Shown here: positions 7,851 through 15,590 of the stretch, one piece after another
How the letters are laid out: every line of letters starts with the position of its first letter
Position numbering within the stretch: the first letter of the stretch is position 1
Notes under the pieces: generated by a model
What the model saw: the letters and a program-made list of their open reading frames with translations, nothing else
Databases searched by the model: none
Told to the model about the DNA's origin: nothing
Made by a program: the position numbers and the translations under genes
Assembly: GCF_002019595.1 (NCBI RefSeq)
Contig: NZ_KV917369.1
Coordinates: forward strand, 2,992,624-3,056,623
Direction: 5' to 3'
Source: Priestia abyssalis
GTDB lineage: Bacteria > Bacillota > Bacilli > Bacillales > Bacillaceae_H
DNA length: 64,000 nt

Positions 7851-7887
7851 AAAAAGCGGGCCTCTTGTTTAAGAGATCCGCTTTTTT
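7851..7887. terminator. Intrinsic terminator
   Basis: AAAAAGCGG and CTCTT pair with AAGAG and CCGCTTTTTT around a small internal loop. It lies between convergent genes ending at 7812 and 7898. Confidence 0.75.
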
Positions 7888-7897
7888 ATCCCATTTC

Positions 7898-8101
7898 TTA
7901 TTCTTCGTATCCTGTTTGAGGGATATGAAGTTCTTTGTTGCCTTCCAATTGCATGACCCCATCACTCGTTCCCGCCATGTACACATCGCTCACTTGTTCT
8001 TGTGTCACGTCTATATTGCCTGTTGGTGTGTCTTGATTGCTGTATTGTTCGGCATCAGCACCTTGATTCGCAATCGCCATATTTTCTTTATCTTTTCTCA
8101 T
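7898..8101 (-). CDS. Small hydrophilic protein, DUF4025/YozQ-like
   Basis: A 67-aa, very hydrophilic, Gln/Asp/Glu-rich protein. The segment VTQEQVSDVYMAGTSDG and the end IPQTGYEE match what I recall of the DUF4025 (YozQ) family of Bacillus; not verified by search. AAAGGCGG lies 8 nt before the ATG. The function is unknown. Confidence 0.55.
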   Translation of the reverse strand: MRKDKENMAIANQGADAEQYSNQDTPTGNIDVTQEQVSDVYMAGTSDGVMQLEGNKELHIPQTGYEE

Positions 8102-8302
8102 TTGTTTTCTACCGCCTTTCGTATTTCATTACAATATGTACTATTTGTTAGATGGACTGATTTTATTTAATATAGAAAACAATTTCATGGAAAAGATAAT
8201 TGGTTTTGCCTCATCTCCCTCTCCAAATAATGACTGTATATGAAAACCAGCAAGAGTCATACTAACATGCGTACGGCCAATAACCATTTGGAGGGGATCA
8301 GC

Positions 8303-8962
8303 ATGATGCAAAATCAACAACCAATGAACAACGGACAAACACATATGAATATGCATACAGGACAAGTGCCGCAGCACATGAACCATGGGGGGCACGAAGT
8401 ATTTGATGTGCATGAGCTTCTTGCAGGAACGATCAATACACTCGACCAATATATGATGTTCCGTCAATATGTACAGGACCCTGAGCTTCTTGATATTCTA
8501 GATCGCCAATATCAATTCATCCAGACGGAATACAACACAATGGTGGAAACGTTTAAAACAGGACAAGACCCAACTGTACCAACTCAAAGCTACAAAATGA
8601 ATCAAAGCAATGATTTTGTTTACGGATTGAAGCCTTCTCAGCCGAAAAAGCCAAATCAATCGCTTGCCGATATTAAAGATCAGGGCATTTCCGGCCACAT
8701 GTTAGGGTTGGTAAAAGCCGGTGCTGGGTTGAAAGCCATGACCGCATGTGAAATGACAAACCCTGTGATGAGACGTGTCGTAGCCGATTCCATCCCGAAC
8801 TGCATTGAAATGGCTTATGAAATTTCTCTTTATCAAAATAAACATCATTACTATCAAGTCCCTCAGCTCGCCGAGCAAGATATGCAGCAAATGCTGAACG
8901 CTTATGCTCCTGCACAGGGACAACCGCAAATGCCGCAGCCGGGCAATCAAAATATGCATTAA
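8303..8962 (+). CDS. CotF-family spore coat protein (YhcQ-like)
   Basis: A 219-aa protein from the ATG at 8303, after GGAGGGG (8290-8296); the longer frame from 8240 lacks a ribosome site. The N-terminus is Met/Gln/Asn/His-rich and disordered. Two helical blocks follow, VHELLAGTINTLDQYMMFRQ (about 36-90) and the CotF domain core DIKDQGISGHMLGLVKAG with TACEMTNPVMRRVVADSIP (about 124-200). The C-terminal tail is rich in Gln/Pro/Met. The ferritin-like CotF fold and the Met/Gln-rich ends are typical of inner-coat proteins such as B. subtilis YhcQ. It should be expressed in the mother cell; no clear sigma-K/E promoter was identified. Confidence 0.8.
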   Translation: MMQNQQPMNNGQTHMNMHTGQVPQHMNHGGHEVFDVHELLAGTINTLDQYMMFRQYVQDPELLDILDRQYQFIQTEYNTMVETFKTGQDPTVPTQSYKMNQSNDFVYGLKPSQPKKPNQSLADIKDQGISGHMLGLVKAGAGLKAMTACEMTNPVMRRVVADSIPNCIEMAYEISLYQNKHHYYQVPQLAEQDMQQMLNAYAPAQGQPQMPQPGNQNMH

Positions 8963-9054
8963 GATTCAATCATAAGAGACGTTGACCGGCTAGGAACGCG
9001 ACGTCAGGCTCCTCTCGTACATCCTGTAGCTGGATGACAACTAAAAAATATTAT

Positions 9055-9093
9055 AAGGGAAGAGAAACAACTCGAAGGCGTTTCTCTTCCCTT
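9055..9093. terminator. Intrinsic terminator
   Basis: A perfect 14-bp stem AAGGGAAGAGAAAC with GTTTCTCTTCCCTT between the convergent coat gene and the gene ending at 9122. Confidence 0.85.
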
Positions 9094-9121
9094 ACTTGAA
9101 TAAATATTCGGATTGTTACTT

Positions 9122-9571
9122 TTACACTTTAGTCATCCCTAATGCTGTATGATCCCATAAGGTTTTTTCAACCGTTTCCCATTGATGGTTATCACAGCGA
9201 ATCATGAGAATGACTTCGGATGTGATATTCTTATTTCCCTTCCCTTTGCCTTTTTTTACAATCAATAATTTAATCAAGAATCCTAGAAGCAACCCTGTAA
9301 CAGCTCCGATAATCCCCCAGATGATGGGCCCCCACTCTAATACATAGCCATAAATCGCTCCTAACAGCATGAGACACGTCCCCAATATGGCGGCTGCATC
9401 AAACATACTGAACCCATCAGCTCGATGAATCGTATCGAATAGCTGCCTCGGCTCTGTCCTTTTATCAAGAGGGGCGGCTAATATCTTTTCTTTAGAAACT
9501 CCTTGTTGTTCAAGGGCCGTAATAGCCAGCTCAATGAACCTGGAATTTTCAAATGTAGCAATAACCAACAT
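9122..9571 (-). CDS. Membrane protein with GsiB/YflT-like layout, hypothetical
   Basis: A 149-aa protein. A cytosolic N-terminal region (about 1-55: MLVIATFENSRFIELAITAL) resembles a small alpha/beta sensor fold. Two hydrophobic helices (about 60-78 and 82-103), a Lys/Gly-rich segment KKGKGKGNK and a short C-terminal domain follow. The residues before the helices, ADGFSMFDAAAILGT, suggest a glycine-zipper-like hairpin. It is the second gene of an operon, 18 nt after the 254-aa membrane protein. The function is unknown. Confidence 0.5.
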   Translation of the reverse strand: MLVIATFENSRFIELAITALEQQGVSKEKILAAPLDKRTEPRQLFDTIHRADGFSMFDAAAILGTCLMLLGAIYGYVLEWGPIIWGIIGAVTGLLLGFLIKLLIVKKGKGKGNKNITSEVILMIRCDNHQWETVEKTLWDHTALGMTKV

Positions 9572-9589
9572 ATGTATTCACTCAACCTT

Positions 9590-10354
9590 TTATATAGGTA
9601 ATTTAAAATGAGGGTTTTGATAGTTTTGACGTAAATATTTTGATAATTCTTTTTCGAACAATTTATTATACTCAACGGCTGAAATATAGGCATCATATTG
9701 AATAAACAAATAGATGGAAGGAAGATAAATCAACCATTGCATATTTAACATCTCTTTAGACTGTGCAAACTCCCCAATCATCGTTAAATGAATCGCTTGC
9801 GGGAGATGCGAAAAGTACATGATCGCAATGGTATAGGCAAAAATAAAATAGCCCGTAATGATTTTATGAACGTACAGATGTCCCAGCCCGGGAACCATCA
9901 CTGACCATGCCAAAGCAACCCACGGTTTACGTTTATCTAAGTAATTTGTAGACCAAGAACCCATCTTTAAATTAAGAATCGGCGCATCTTCCCGATCTGC
10001 CAATAAATACATTTTATTGTGGTCTACTGCTGTGCGGTAACCATCCCATATCCCAAACATATATATTCCTACATAAAGAATCAACCATCTTTTATCCATC
10101 ACTTCTTTAGCCGTTTCGAAATCGCCTAATAGAGAATACATAATCCCAACATTGACGTTTGCCTGCTGGTTAATAAATAATTCCCATAAAATAAGAACAA
10201 AACCTGCTGCATAGCGATGTAATAATAGATGGCCAAATCCGGGATACGAAAAAGAAAAAAAAGCGACAACCCATGGGTTCCTTAAATGAAGTTGTGTGGT
10301 ACTAAACTGGGATAAATGAGCCCTTTGCCATCGAAAAGGAGGAGTTTCATTCAA
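9590..10354 (-). CDS. Membrane protein with an internal duplication (TM2-like)
   Basis: A 254-aa protein made of two homologous halves. NPWVVAFFSFSYPGFGHLLL (from about residue 26) corresponds to KPWVALAWSVMVPGLGHLYV (from about 143). Further matches are GDFETAKEVMDKRWLIL with GEFAQSKEMLNMQWLIY, and WDGYRTAVDHNKMYLLA with YDAYISAVEYNKLFEKE. Each half has about three hydrophobic helices and a P-G-F/L-G-H-L motif as in TM2-domain proteins. It is the first gene of a two-gene operon. I recognise the motif but no characterised homologue. Confidence 0.6.
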   Translation of the reverse strand: MNETPPFRWQRAHLSQFSTTQLHLRNPWVVAFFSFSYPGFGHLLLHRYAAGFVLILWELFINQQANVNVGIMYSLLGDFETAKEVMDKRWLILYVGIYMFGIWDGYRTAVDHNKMYLLADREDAPILNLKMGSWSTNYLDKRKPWVALAWSVMVPGLGHLYVHKIITGYFIFAYTIAIMYFSHLPQAIHLTMIGEFAQSKEMLNMQWLIYLPSIYLFIQYDAYISAVEYNKLFEKELSKYLRQNYQNPHFKLPI

Positions 10355-10490
10355 TTGCTTTCACCTCGGTAAGATTTACTCTTACTTTTCTTACCATTAT
10401 TTACATTGCTTTAGATTTTCAAACTGTTTGATAGAAAATAAATGTATTTCTTATACATGTTTTAGTTCACGAAACATTGTTTTCAGCCAT

Positions 10491-11244
10491 CAAGTCAAAA
10501 CCACCCGTGATAACGGGTGGTTTGCTCTACGGCTGGAAGCCTTTGTTACTGACCAAACCCTAAAGGGCTACTGAATGGTTCGCCAGTTGTACTACTTCTA
10601 CTGGCCAGACCTCAAAGGCCTCCTCCTTACTTTCGTTTCTTTTTCTTTACCTCTTCACCTGTAAATGGATCGATGTATTCCATCATACTTAATTGTTCTG
10701 CGACTATATCATCTTGTATTTGATTGCGTATATATTCTTCTATCACCTTCTTATTTCTCCCAACGGTATCCACATAATATCCTGTACACCAAAATTTTCG
10801 GTTTCCGTATCTATATTTTAAATTTGCGTGACGATCAAAGATCATTAAACTGCTTTTTCCTTTTAAATATCCTACAAATGAAGAGACACTGATCTTAGGC
10901 GGAATACTTACCAACATATGTACGTGGTCTTTACACGCTGTTGCTTCGATAATCTCCACACCTTTTCTTTCGCACAAGGTACGTAGTATTTCTCCAATGT
11001 CTTTTTTAATTTTCCCATAAATCACTTGTCTTCTATACTTCGGTGCAAATACGATATGATACTTACAATTCCAAGTTGTATGTGCTAAACTATTAGTGTC
11101 TTTTTTAGACATAAAAACTCCTCCGTATGCTGATATTTTGGTTGGCGAACCAAAAATATTTTAGCACCACAGGGGAGTTTTTTTAATACCATGCTGTAAG
11201 CTTTTTAGAACCCTAGGCCTAGCCTAGGGTTTTCTTTTCGATAA
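10491..11244 (-). mobile_element. IS200/IS605-family insertion sequence, copy 1
   Basis: A 754-bp element with one gene, tnpA, on the minus strand; the same 754-bp arrangement is present at 62327-63080. It lacks terminal inverted repeats and has subterminal hairpins instead: AAACCACCCGT / ACGGGTGGTTT near the right end (10498-10523) and AACCCTAGGC / GCCTAGGGTT near the left end (about 11210-11232). The tnpA leader (11113-11175) contains AAAAACTCCCC, which can pair with GGAGGAGTTTTT over the ribosome site. This resembles the translational self-repression of IS200. The element starts right at the U-tract of the terminator of the upstream STAS gene. Confidence 0.92.
10627..11112 (-). CDS. tnpA: IS200/IS605 TnpA, Y1 HUH transposase
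   Basis: A 161-aa single-strand DNA transposase. The HUH motif HVH is at residues 63-65, and the catalytic tyrosine Y127 sits in EEYIRNQ with Q131 four residues on, the same spacing as in IS608 TnpA. The N-terminal HIVFAPKYRRQ and the Lys/Arg-rich C-terminus are typical. The length is about normal, so the enzyme is probably intact. Its translation is expected to be damped by the leader hairpin covering GGAGGAG. The translation is identical to that of the copy at 62463. Confidence 0.95.
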   Translation of the reverse strand: MSKKDTNSLAHTTWNCKYHIVFAPKYRRQVIYGKIKKDIGEILRTLCERKGVEIIEATACKDHVHMLVSIPPKISVSSFVGYLKGKSSLMIFDRHANLKYRYGNRKFWCTGYYVDTVGRNKKVIEEYIRNQIQDDIVAEQLSMMEYIDPFTGEEVKKKKRK

Positions 11245-11245
11245 A

Positions 11246-11278
11246 AAAATCCTTGGATTTCATGAACCCAAGGATTTT
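11246..11278 (-). terminator. Intrinsic terminator of the STAS gene
   Basis: AAAATCCTTGG pairs with CCAAGGATTTT, with a long U-tract on the minus strand. IS200 copy 1 begins directly after this U-tract. Confidence 0.8.
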
Positions 11279-11335
11279 CTATATAGCAAAATACCACTCT
11301 TTGAATTGGTGATCATATTATTTTCTTTCTATATA

Positions 11336-12196
11336 TTAACTTTTCTTATTGATAATCGTTTTTTCATTTTCCAGTATGATCGCCCGGGAAAGAGTAGAGG
11401 CAGTTATGATGTTCCCAAAGGAAAGTCCAAGCTGCACGGCTGTTTGTGCGATTTCCGGCCTTATTCCTGACAGTGTGACTGTTACACCTACTAACTTTAG
11501 CGTATCTATCAATTGAAAGATTTGATGTGCCACCATAGTATCAATCATGATGACTCCAGATAAGTCAATGAAAAGGTGTTTAACTCCCTTTTCGGCACAT
11601 TGCTGCAATGTATTTTCAAGAATGTACTTGGCTCGTGTCGTATCAATATCGCCCACAAGCGGAAGCAATCCATTGTCTTTACTTAGGGAAATGACAGGGG
11701 AACTGAGCTCATTAATCATTTCCTGCTGGGCTCTCAATTTAGATTCTAAATGGCTATGATACTCCTCTGTAAACCAGGTCATTACTTCGCTAAACGTTTT
11801 TACAATGGTTCGATTCCAAGTTTGGATCATTTCCATAGAATAGTGCTCTTTATGTAATTCAACAAATTCATTAACCAAATCCAAGTATTGTTCTTGTGTT
11901 CTAAAAAATTCCCTTAAAATAAAATGAACAGGTGTTGCTAAATGTTCTTCATCCTTCGCAACGTTCAGTATCCATTCTTCAAAATCTTTTAAGGGATTCA
12001 ATTCACTTTTATCGAATAATTTGCAAAAACGTAAATGAAATTCATAATTTTGTTCCTTCAAACTTTGGATAGCTTTTGGATCATCCGAACTATATACTCC
12101 AGAGGGATCACTTTTATCTAAGGATTCATACCATTCTTCAGTCAATTGCCAAGTTCTATCTCGTAGAAAATCATATAACTTCTGGTCCTTGTACAT
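11336..12196 (-). CDS. RsbR-type stressosome protein (N-terminal globin-like plus STAS domain)
   Basis: A 286-aa paralogue of RsbRA-D. Residues about 1-155 form an all-helical sensor domain. Residues about 163-275 form a STAS domain with the conserved SSPVISL...LPLVGDIDTTRA and VIMIDTMVAHQIFQLI. The two kinase-target threonines of RsbR proteins (T171 and T205 in B. subtilis RsbRA) correspond to T186 or T187 and T220. Such proteins build the stressosome with RsbS and RsbT and feed the sigma-B pathway. No rsbS, rsbT or sigB is in the window, so this is a detached paralogue. The ATG follows AAAGGAG-like bases. Confidence 0.85.
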   Translation of the reverse strand: MYKDQKLYDFLRDRTWQLTEEWYESLDKSDPSGVYSSDDPKAIQSLKEQNYEFHLRFCKLFDKSELNPLKDFEEWILNVAKDEEHLATPVHFILREFFRTQEQYLDLVNEFVELHKEHYSMEMIQTWNRTIVKTFSEVMTWFTEEYHSHLESKLRAQQEMINELSSPVISLSKDNGLLPLVGDIDTTRAKYILENTLQQCAEKGVKHLFIDLSGVIMIDTMVAHQIFQLIDTLKLVGVTVTLSGIRPEIAQTAVQLGLSFGNIITASTLSRAIILENEKTIINKKS

Positions 12197-12453
12197 TTTT
12201 CTTTTCTCCTTACTTCTAACCTTTTTTCACATTTTTTACATTATACAACAAAAATCAAAAAAACCTGTAAATTATTCATAGGTAAATTTCACAAAAAATA
12301 ATTTTATTCCTTATTAACGGGCAGGAATAAATAATTATCATTTAGATCATAGTTTATTTAAAAAGGAAAATTTTTATATTTATCCATGTTACCAATCTCC
12401 GAAACCATCAATATATTGTTGGTATCGATAATGTGAAGGGAGTTTGGGGAAAG

Positions 12454-12609
12454 ATGGCTCATTTATATTCAAAGGGCTGGTTCATTCAACAATTAAAGCA
12501 AGCAAATATCACGAAGCTGGATGGCCGAAAGCTGGAGTCATACAAGACATATATCGTGCGCAACCTTTATTTTCAGCTCATCGCAGAAAAAGAACAAGAA
12601 ATAAAGTAA
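12454..12609 (+). CDS. 51-aa DUF2639/YflJ-like protein
   Basis: The ATG at 12454 follows TTTGGGGAAAG. The product reads MAHLYSKGWFIQQLKQANIT, then DGRKLESYKTYIVRNLYFQ and a charged end EKEQEIK. The pattern MAHxxSKGWxxxxLK...KLESYKTYxxRNLY is that of the short DUF2639 proteins (B. subtilis YflJ). It is too short for a 60-codon cutoff; the longer overlapping frame from 12444 is not real. The function is unknown. Confidence 0.75.
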   Translation: MAHLYSKGWFIQQLKQANITKLDGRKLESYKTYIVRNLYFQLIAEKEQEIK

Positions 12610-12650
12610 GGAAACCATTTCTAAACACGGGTCCGCTGTCTCTCATACGC

Positions 12651-12687
12651 AAAAAAGGACATGAATGCTTGTATTCATGCCTTTTTT
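12651..12687 (+). terminator. Intrinsic terminator
   Basis: AAAAAAGG and CATGAAT pair with ATTCATG and CCTTTTTT, with a T-run at the end; it follows the DUF2639-like gene. Confidence 0.8.
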
Positions 12688-12808
12688 GTGATTCATCAAC
12701 TCCATTTCCCCTTTCTTCCGCTATCATTCTACCATAAACTGCTAGATTACTATGGATACCTCTCTTAATCTCTTACAACCAGAAGAAAAAACCTACATAA
12801 AAAGAACG

Positions 12809-12863
12809 AAGAGACCATCGTGTAAACTTTTAAAAATAAGAGTTTACATGACGGTCTCTTTTT
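12809..12863. terminator. Intrinsic terminator downstream of spo0M
   Basis: AAGAGACC, two mismatched bases and CGTGTAAAC pair with GTTTACATGACGGTCTCTT. Confidence 0.7.
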
Positions 12864-12921
12864 CCTAAATATGGATTGTGCTTAGAACTTATCCTTTAGC
12901 TGATAAGCTCATTACATTATG

Positions 12922-13869
12922 TTAGTCTTCCTCACCCCCGAAGAAATCATCGAGAAAGCCGCCTTCTTCTTCCCCTTCAAAATCCCCGAATGCCTCTTCG
13001 GCACCGTCCATCATCTCATCCAGCATTTCGGCCGCCAGCATCCCGCCAAACAAACCGGCCGCCATTCCGCCGATGGCACCTCCCAATCCGCTCTTGTGAT
13101 GCGCATGGTGATGGTGACCATGTCCAAAGCTCATGCGGTTCGACTGATACAAATGGGCTTGATCAAGTGTTTCCGTCATGATTTGTTTCAACGTTTCTGC
13201 CAACTTTTCAATATCATCCATCAACGCATTCGATAAGAAGATTTCACGCTTCAACTCGATTTCCCTTCCGAACGATGGGACATCAAGCTCAAGCAGCATG
13301 CGAATACCTTCCTGCTCAATCGCTGCTTCAAACTCCACTTCCTTCACTTGTCCGGCTAAAAAGTTTGTCGGAAATAATTCGAATTCCTGCTTATAGCCGT
13401 TAAAGTCACCGGATCCATGTTTTTCGCGGAAGCCGAGGCGATCGAACGCTTCAAATAATGAATAAAATCTCGCAGGAGCCAAAATGCGGATCGCATCATG
13501 GTCAGCACTGTCAACGCCTCCTGCAATATCAAGATGTGTTTTAAAATGGTATGAAACGTTCCCCGCCGAAATCGGAAGCCCTTCCGGCAGCTTATATGTA
13601 AATGAAAACTCTCTCGTTGCGTTCGCTCCAATGACAAAAGGCTGTACAACAGGAATGCTGGCAATTTTATGCGTGAACGTCTGTCCTTTTTTAGAAACGA
13701 CTTGAAGCCAAAGCTCGACTGCAATGCTGTTCATTTCCTGTTCAACGTTTCCTCCTTGTACACGAATCGTTCCATGCACAATTTCATTCATTGCATATTC
13801 CGGATTAGGTAATAGTAAGTCTACTTTGGCAGAGCCGACACCAAGTTTCGCCATAAACTTTTTAAACAT
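12922..13869 (-). CDS. spo0M: Sporulation-control protein Spo0M, His-rich variant
   Basis: A 315-aa protein from the ATG at 13869, after AATGGAGGAG; the extra 24 residues of the longer frame have no ribosome site. It has an arrestin-like Spo0M domain (about 1-225) with the usual MFKKFMAKLGVGSAKVDLLL start. A linker carries GHGHHHHAHH, then a glycine-rich segment GGAIGGMAAGLFGGMLAAE and an acidic end with DFFGGEED. B. subtilis Spo0M is about 260 aa, so the His cluster plus Gly/acidic tail is an extension. The cluster could bind a metal (inference). Confidence 0.85.
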   Translation of the reverse strand: MFKKFMAKLGVGSAKVDLLLPNPEYAMNEIVHGTIRVQGGNVEQEMNSIAVELWLQVVSKKGQTFTHKIASIPVVQPFVIGANATREFSFTYKLPEGLPISAGNVSYHFKTHLDIAGGVDSADHDAIRILAPARFYSLFEAFDRLGFREKHGSGDFNGYKQEFELFPTNFLAGQVKEVEFEAAIEQEGIRMLLELDVPSFGREIELKREIFLSNALMDDIEKLAETLKQIMTETLDQAHLYQSNRMSFGHGHHHHAHHKSGLGGAIGGMAAGLFGGMLAAEMLDEMMDGAEEAFGDFEGEEEGGFLDDFFGGEED

Positions 13870-14002
13870 ATTTTTCTCCTCCATTTTTGCGGCAATATGA
13901 TCCCATTCAAGTATACGGGATAACTTGGTATTTCGTTTCATTTTTTAACTAATTTTAAGCAAATGCTTTGTTAAATTCATTATGTTTTCTTGAACTACAT
14001 AA

Positions 14003-14187
14003 ATTCCACTTAATAACTCGACACGTCTTCGTTCAATCGAGAGGTAGCCTTAAGAGGTGTTCCAGACAACTTGAATCTGCCCCTATGCGGCTGACACCCC
14101 CGTAAGAGGGGTGTCAGCCGCTTAAGTCTAGAAAATTAGGCATGGCCGTTCCTTTGGTCATATCGAATTTTCTAAATCGATCTATAT
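14003..14187 (+). repeat. Hairpin repeat family 1, copy A (most complete)
   Basis: It begins ATTCCACTTAATAACTCG. Then come TTCAATCGAGAGG and CCAGACAACTTGAATC, a perfect 14-bp hairpin (14087-14100 with 14108-14121, loop CGTAAGA), the linker CGCTTAAGT, a second hairpin with loop CCGTTCCTTTGG, and TCTAAATCGATCTATA. Related copies are at 1999, 3449, 16796, 28355, 30041 and, inverted, 37342. It occupies much of the gene-free stretch 13870-14326. Confidence 0.75.
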
Positions 14188-14233
14188 AGCCTCCCCATTC
14201 GTTTAGCAAGGAAAAAATGATAGTAAGAAGTAA

Positions 14234-14290
14234 TAGAGACTGGTCCAAAAAGTTGTTTACCAACGACCTTTTGACCCAGCCTCTATTTTT
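14234..14290. terminator. Long imperfect terminator-like hairpin
   Basis: TAGAGACTGGTCCAAAAAG pairs imperfectly with CCTTTTGACCCAGCCTCTA, followed by TTTTT on the plus strand. It lies downstream of the DUF2935 gene. Confidence 0.55.
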
Positions 14291-14326
14291 CTAAATACTA
14301 ATATAAAATTATACTACGTTCGGCTA

Positions 14327-15229
14327 TTATAGGCGCTGTTCTTTCATTTTTTTATTTAACCTTTCTTCCAAAACATGAATCATATACAGGAAGTGGTCCG
14401 CTTCCCGTACAACATGGTCTGCTAATAAAGGGTTTATCACGCTGCGAATCTGGCAAGACTTAATAAGATCCAGCCCGGTTTTCTTAAATGCTCGAAGTTC
14501 TGTAGCGGCGCTTTCACTGTCTTTATTCATTTTGCCGATAATCGGATAAGTAGGCTGCTTGTGATATAACATCGATTCTACATCCCTTGCCTGATTTAAA
14601 AGTATCTCAAAATCATCTCCAAATTTTCTGGCTGTATTGACTAGATTTCTTTCAGACTGGTCCAATAATGAAGAAATAAAACGGGAGTGTTCCATCATAA
14701 TTCTAAGCCAAAATACATTTTCATTAATAATGGCATCCTGAATGGGCTCTAAGACGCCCTTATTAAATTTTTTTAGTGTCCTCATAAAATATTCTGCTTC
14801 CCGTGCAATGTGGTCAACAAGCAAAGGAAAATTGAAGCCGCTTACCTTACAATTGATGATCATTATAAGCAGATTTCTTTTGAAATTGCGAAAACCATGC
14901 ACTAATTCTATACTTTCCTCATTTAACTTCCTTACCAAAGCTGCATTATTCGGCACTTGATATGCCTTTTTTTCTTGCTGTTCAAAATAATGATAAAACC
15001 TATCTGTTTGTTGTATAAGTTGAGTGTCTTTTCGATTAAACCCATCACCTAAAAATAAAGCATGTTCTTTCATAATTCTGAGCCAAAATCTATTTTCAGT
15101 GAGAGAGCGCTCAATAAATAACTGTTCGGTAAGAGATTCAGGTTTCGCGGCAAACGATTCAGGTGAAACTAACATTTGATTAAACTGATCAACGCTAACA
15201 TGGCCAGGCAGCTGCGGTTGATTTTGCAT
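14327..15229 (-). CDS. DUF2935 protein (duplicated ferritin-like helices)
   Basis: A 300-aa protein of two homologous helical halves. Each half has the metal-ligand-like pattern ENxFWLRIMxEH (residues about 45-56 and 168-179) and a later DHxxREAxxF (about 138-148 and 269-278). This is the DUF2935 layout, a four-helix bundle with His/Glu ligands for a putative di-metal site. It is probably cytoplasmic; the in vivo role is unknown. Monocistronic. Confidence 0.8.
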   Translation of the reverse strand: MQNQPQLPGHVSVDQFNQMLVSPESFAAKPESLTEQLFIERSLTENRFWLRIMKEHALFLGDGFNRKDTQLIQQTDRFYHYFEQQEKKAYQVPNNAALVRKLNEESIELVHGFRNFKRNLLIMIINCKVSGFNFPLLVDHIAREAEYFMRTLKKFNKGVLEPIQDAIINENVFWLRIMMEHSRFISSLLDQSERNLVNTARKFGDDFEILLNQARDVESMLYHKQPTYPIIGKMNKDSESAATELRAFKKTGLDLIKSCQIRSVINPLLADHVVREADHFLYMIHVLEERLNKKMKEQRL

Positions 15230-15323
15230 ATTCCACCCCCTAAACTAATGTTTCAATATCCATCATATTTAGTTAAAAATCATAATATGTCCTGATCCAG
15301 CAACAATTTCTTATAATAACTTG

Positions 15324-15372
15324 AGATAAAGGAAACTTCTATCAGCGGGGGGTCTTTCTGCCCGTTAATGCG
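15324..15372 (+). repeat. Repeat family 2, copy 1
   Basis: GATAAAGGAAACTTCTATCAG, a G-run, and GCCCGTTAATG. The left end matches 21851-21874 and, inverted, about 24011-24030; the right end CTGCCCGTTAATG also occurs at 21933-21945. Confidence 0.5.
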
Positions 15373-15392
15373 GAATAAAAACTGTTATCGGC

Positions 15393-15432
15393 AAAAAACG
15401 AGGTTGGGTGCATAGTACCCAACCTCGTTTTT
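15393..15432. terminator. Strong bidirectional terminator-like hairpin
   Basis: AAAAACGAGGTTGGGT pairs perfectly with ACCCAACCTCGTTTTT. It lies in the divergent region between 15229 and 15591, where no gene ends nearby. Confidence 0.75.
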
Positions 15433-15590
15433 ATTGACATAAGTCTAAAAGTAAGAAGCAAACTGATTTCCTTTGGTCATAACATCGTTAATAGTAATCC
15501 AAGTATAGGTTCCTGTCATTCAAAGAATAATAAGAATTGCATGATGATATGGAAATTTCTAGCCAAGCTTAAAGGAGATTTTAAGCGGAC

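Noticed and set aside
8673..8969. 98-codon and 85-codon minus-strand frames opposite the coat gene
   Set aside because: Antisense shadows of the CotF-family gene.
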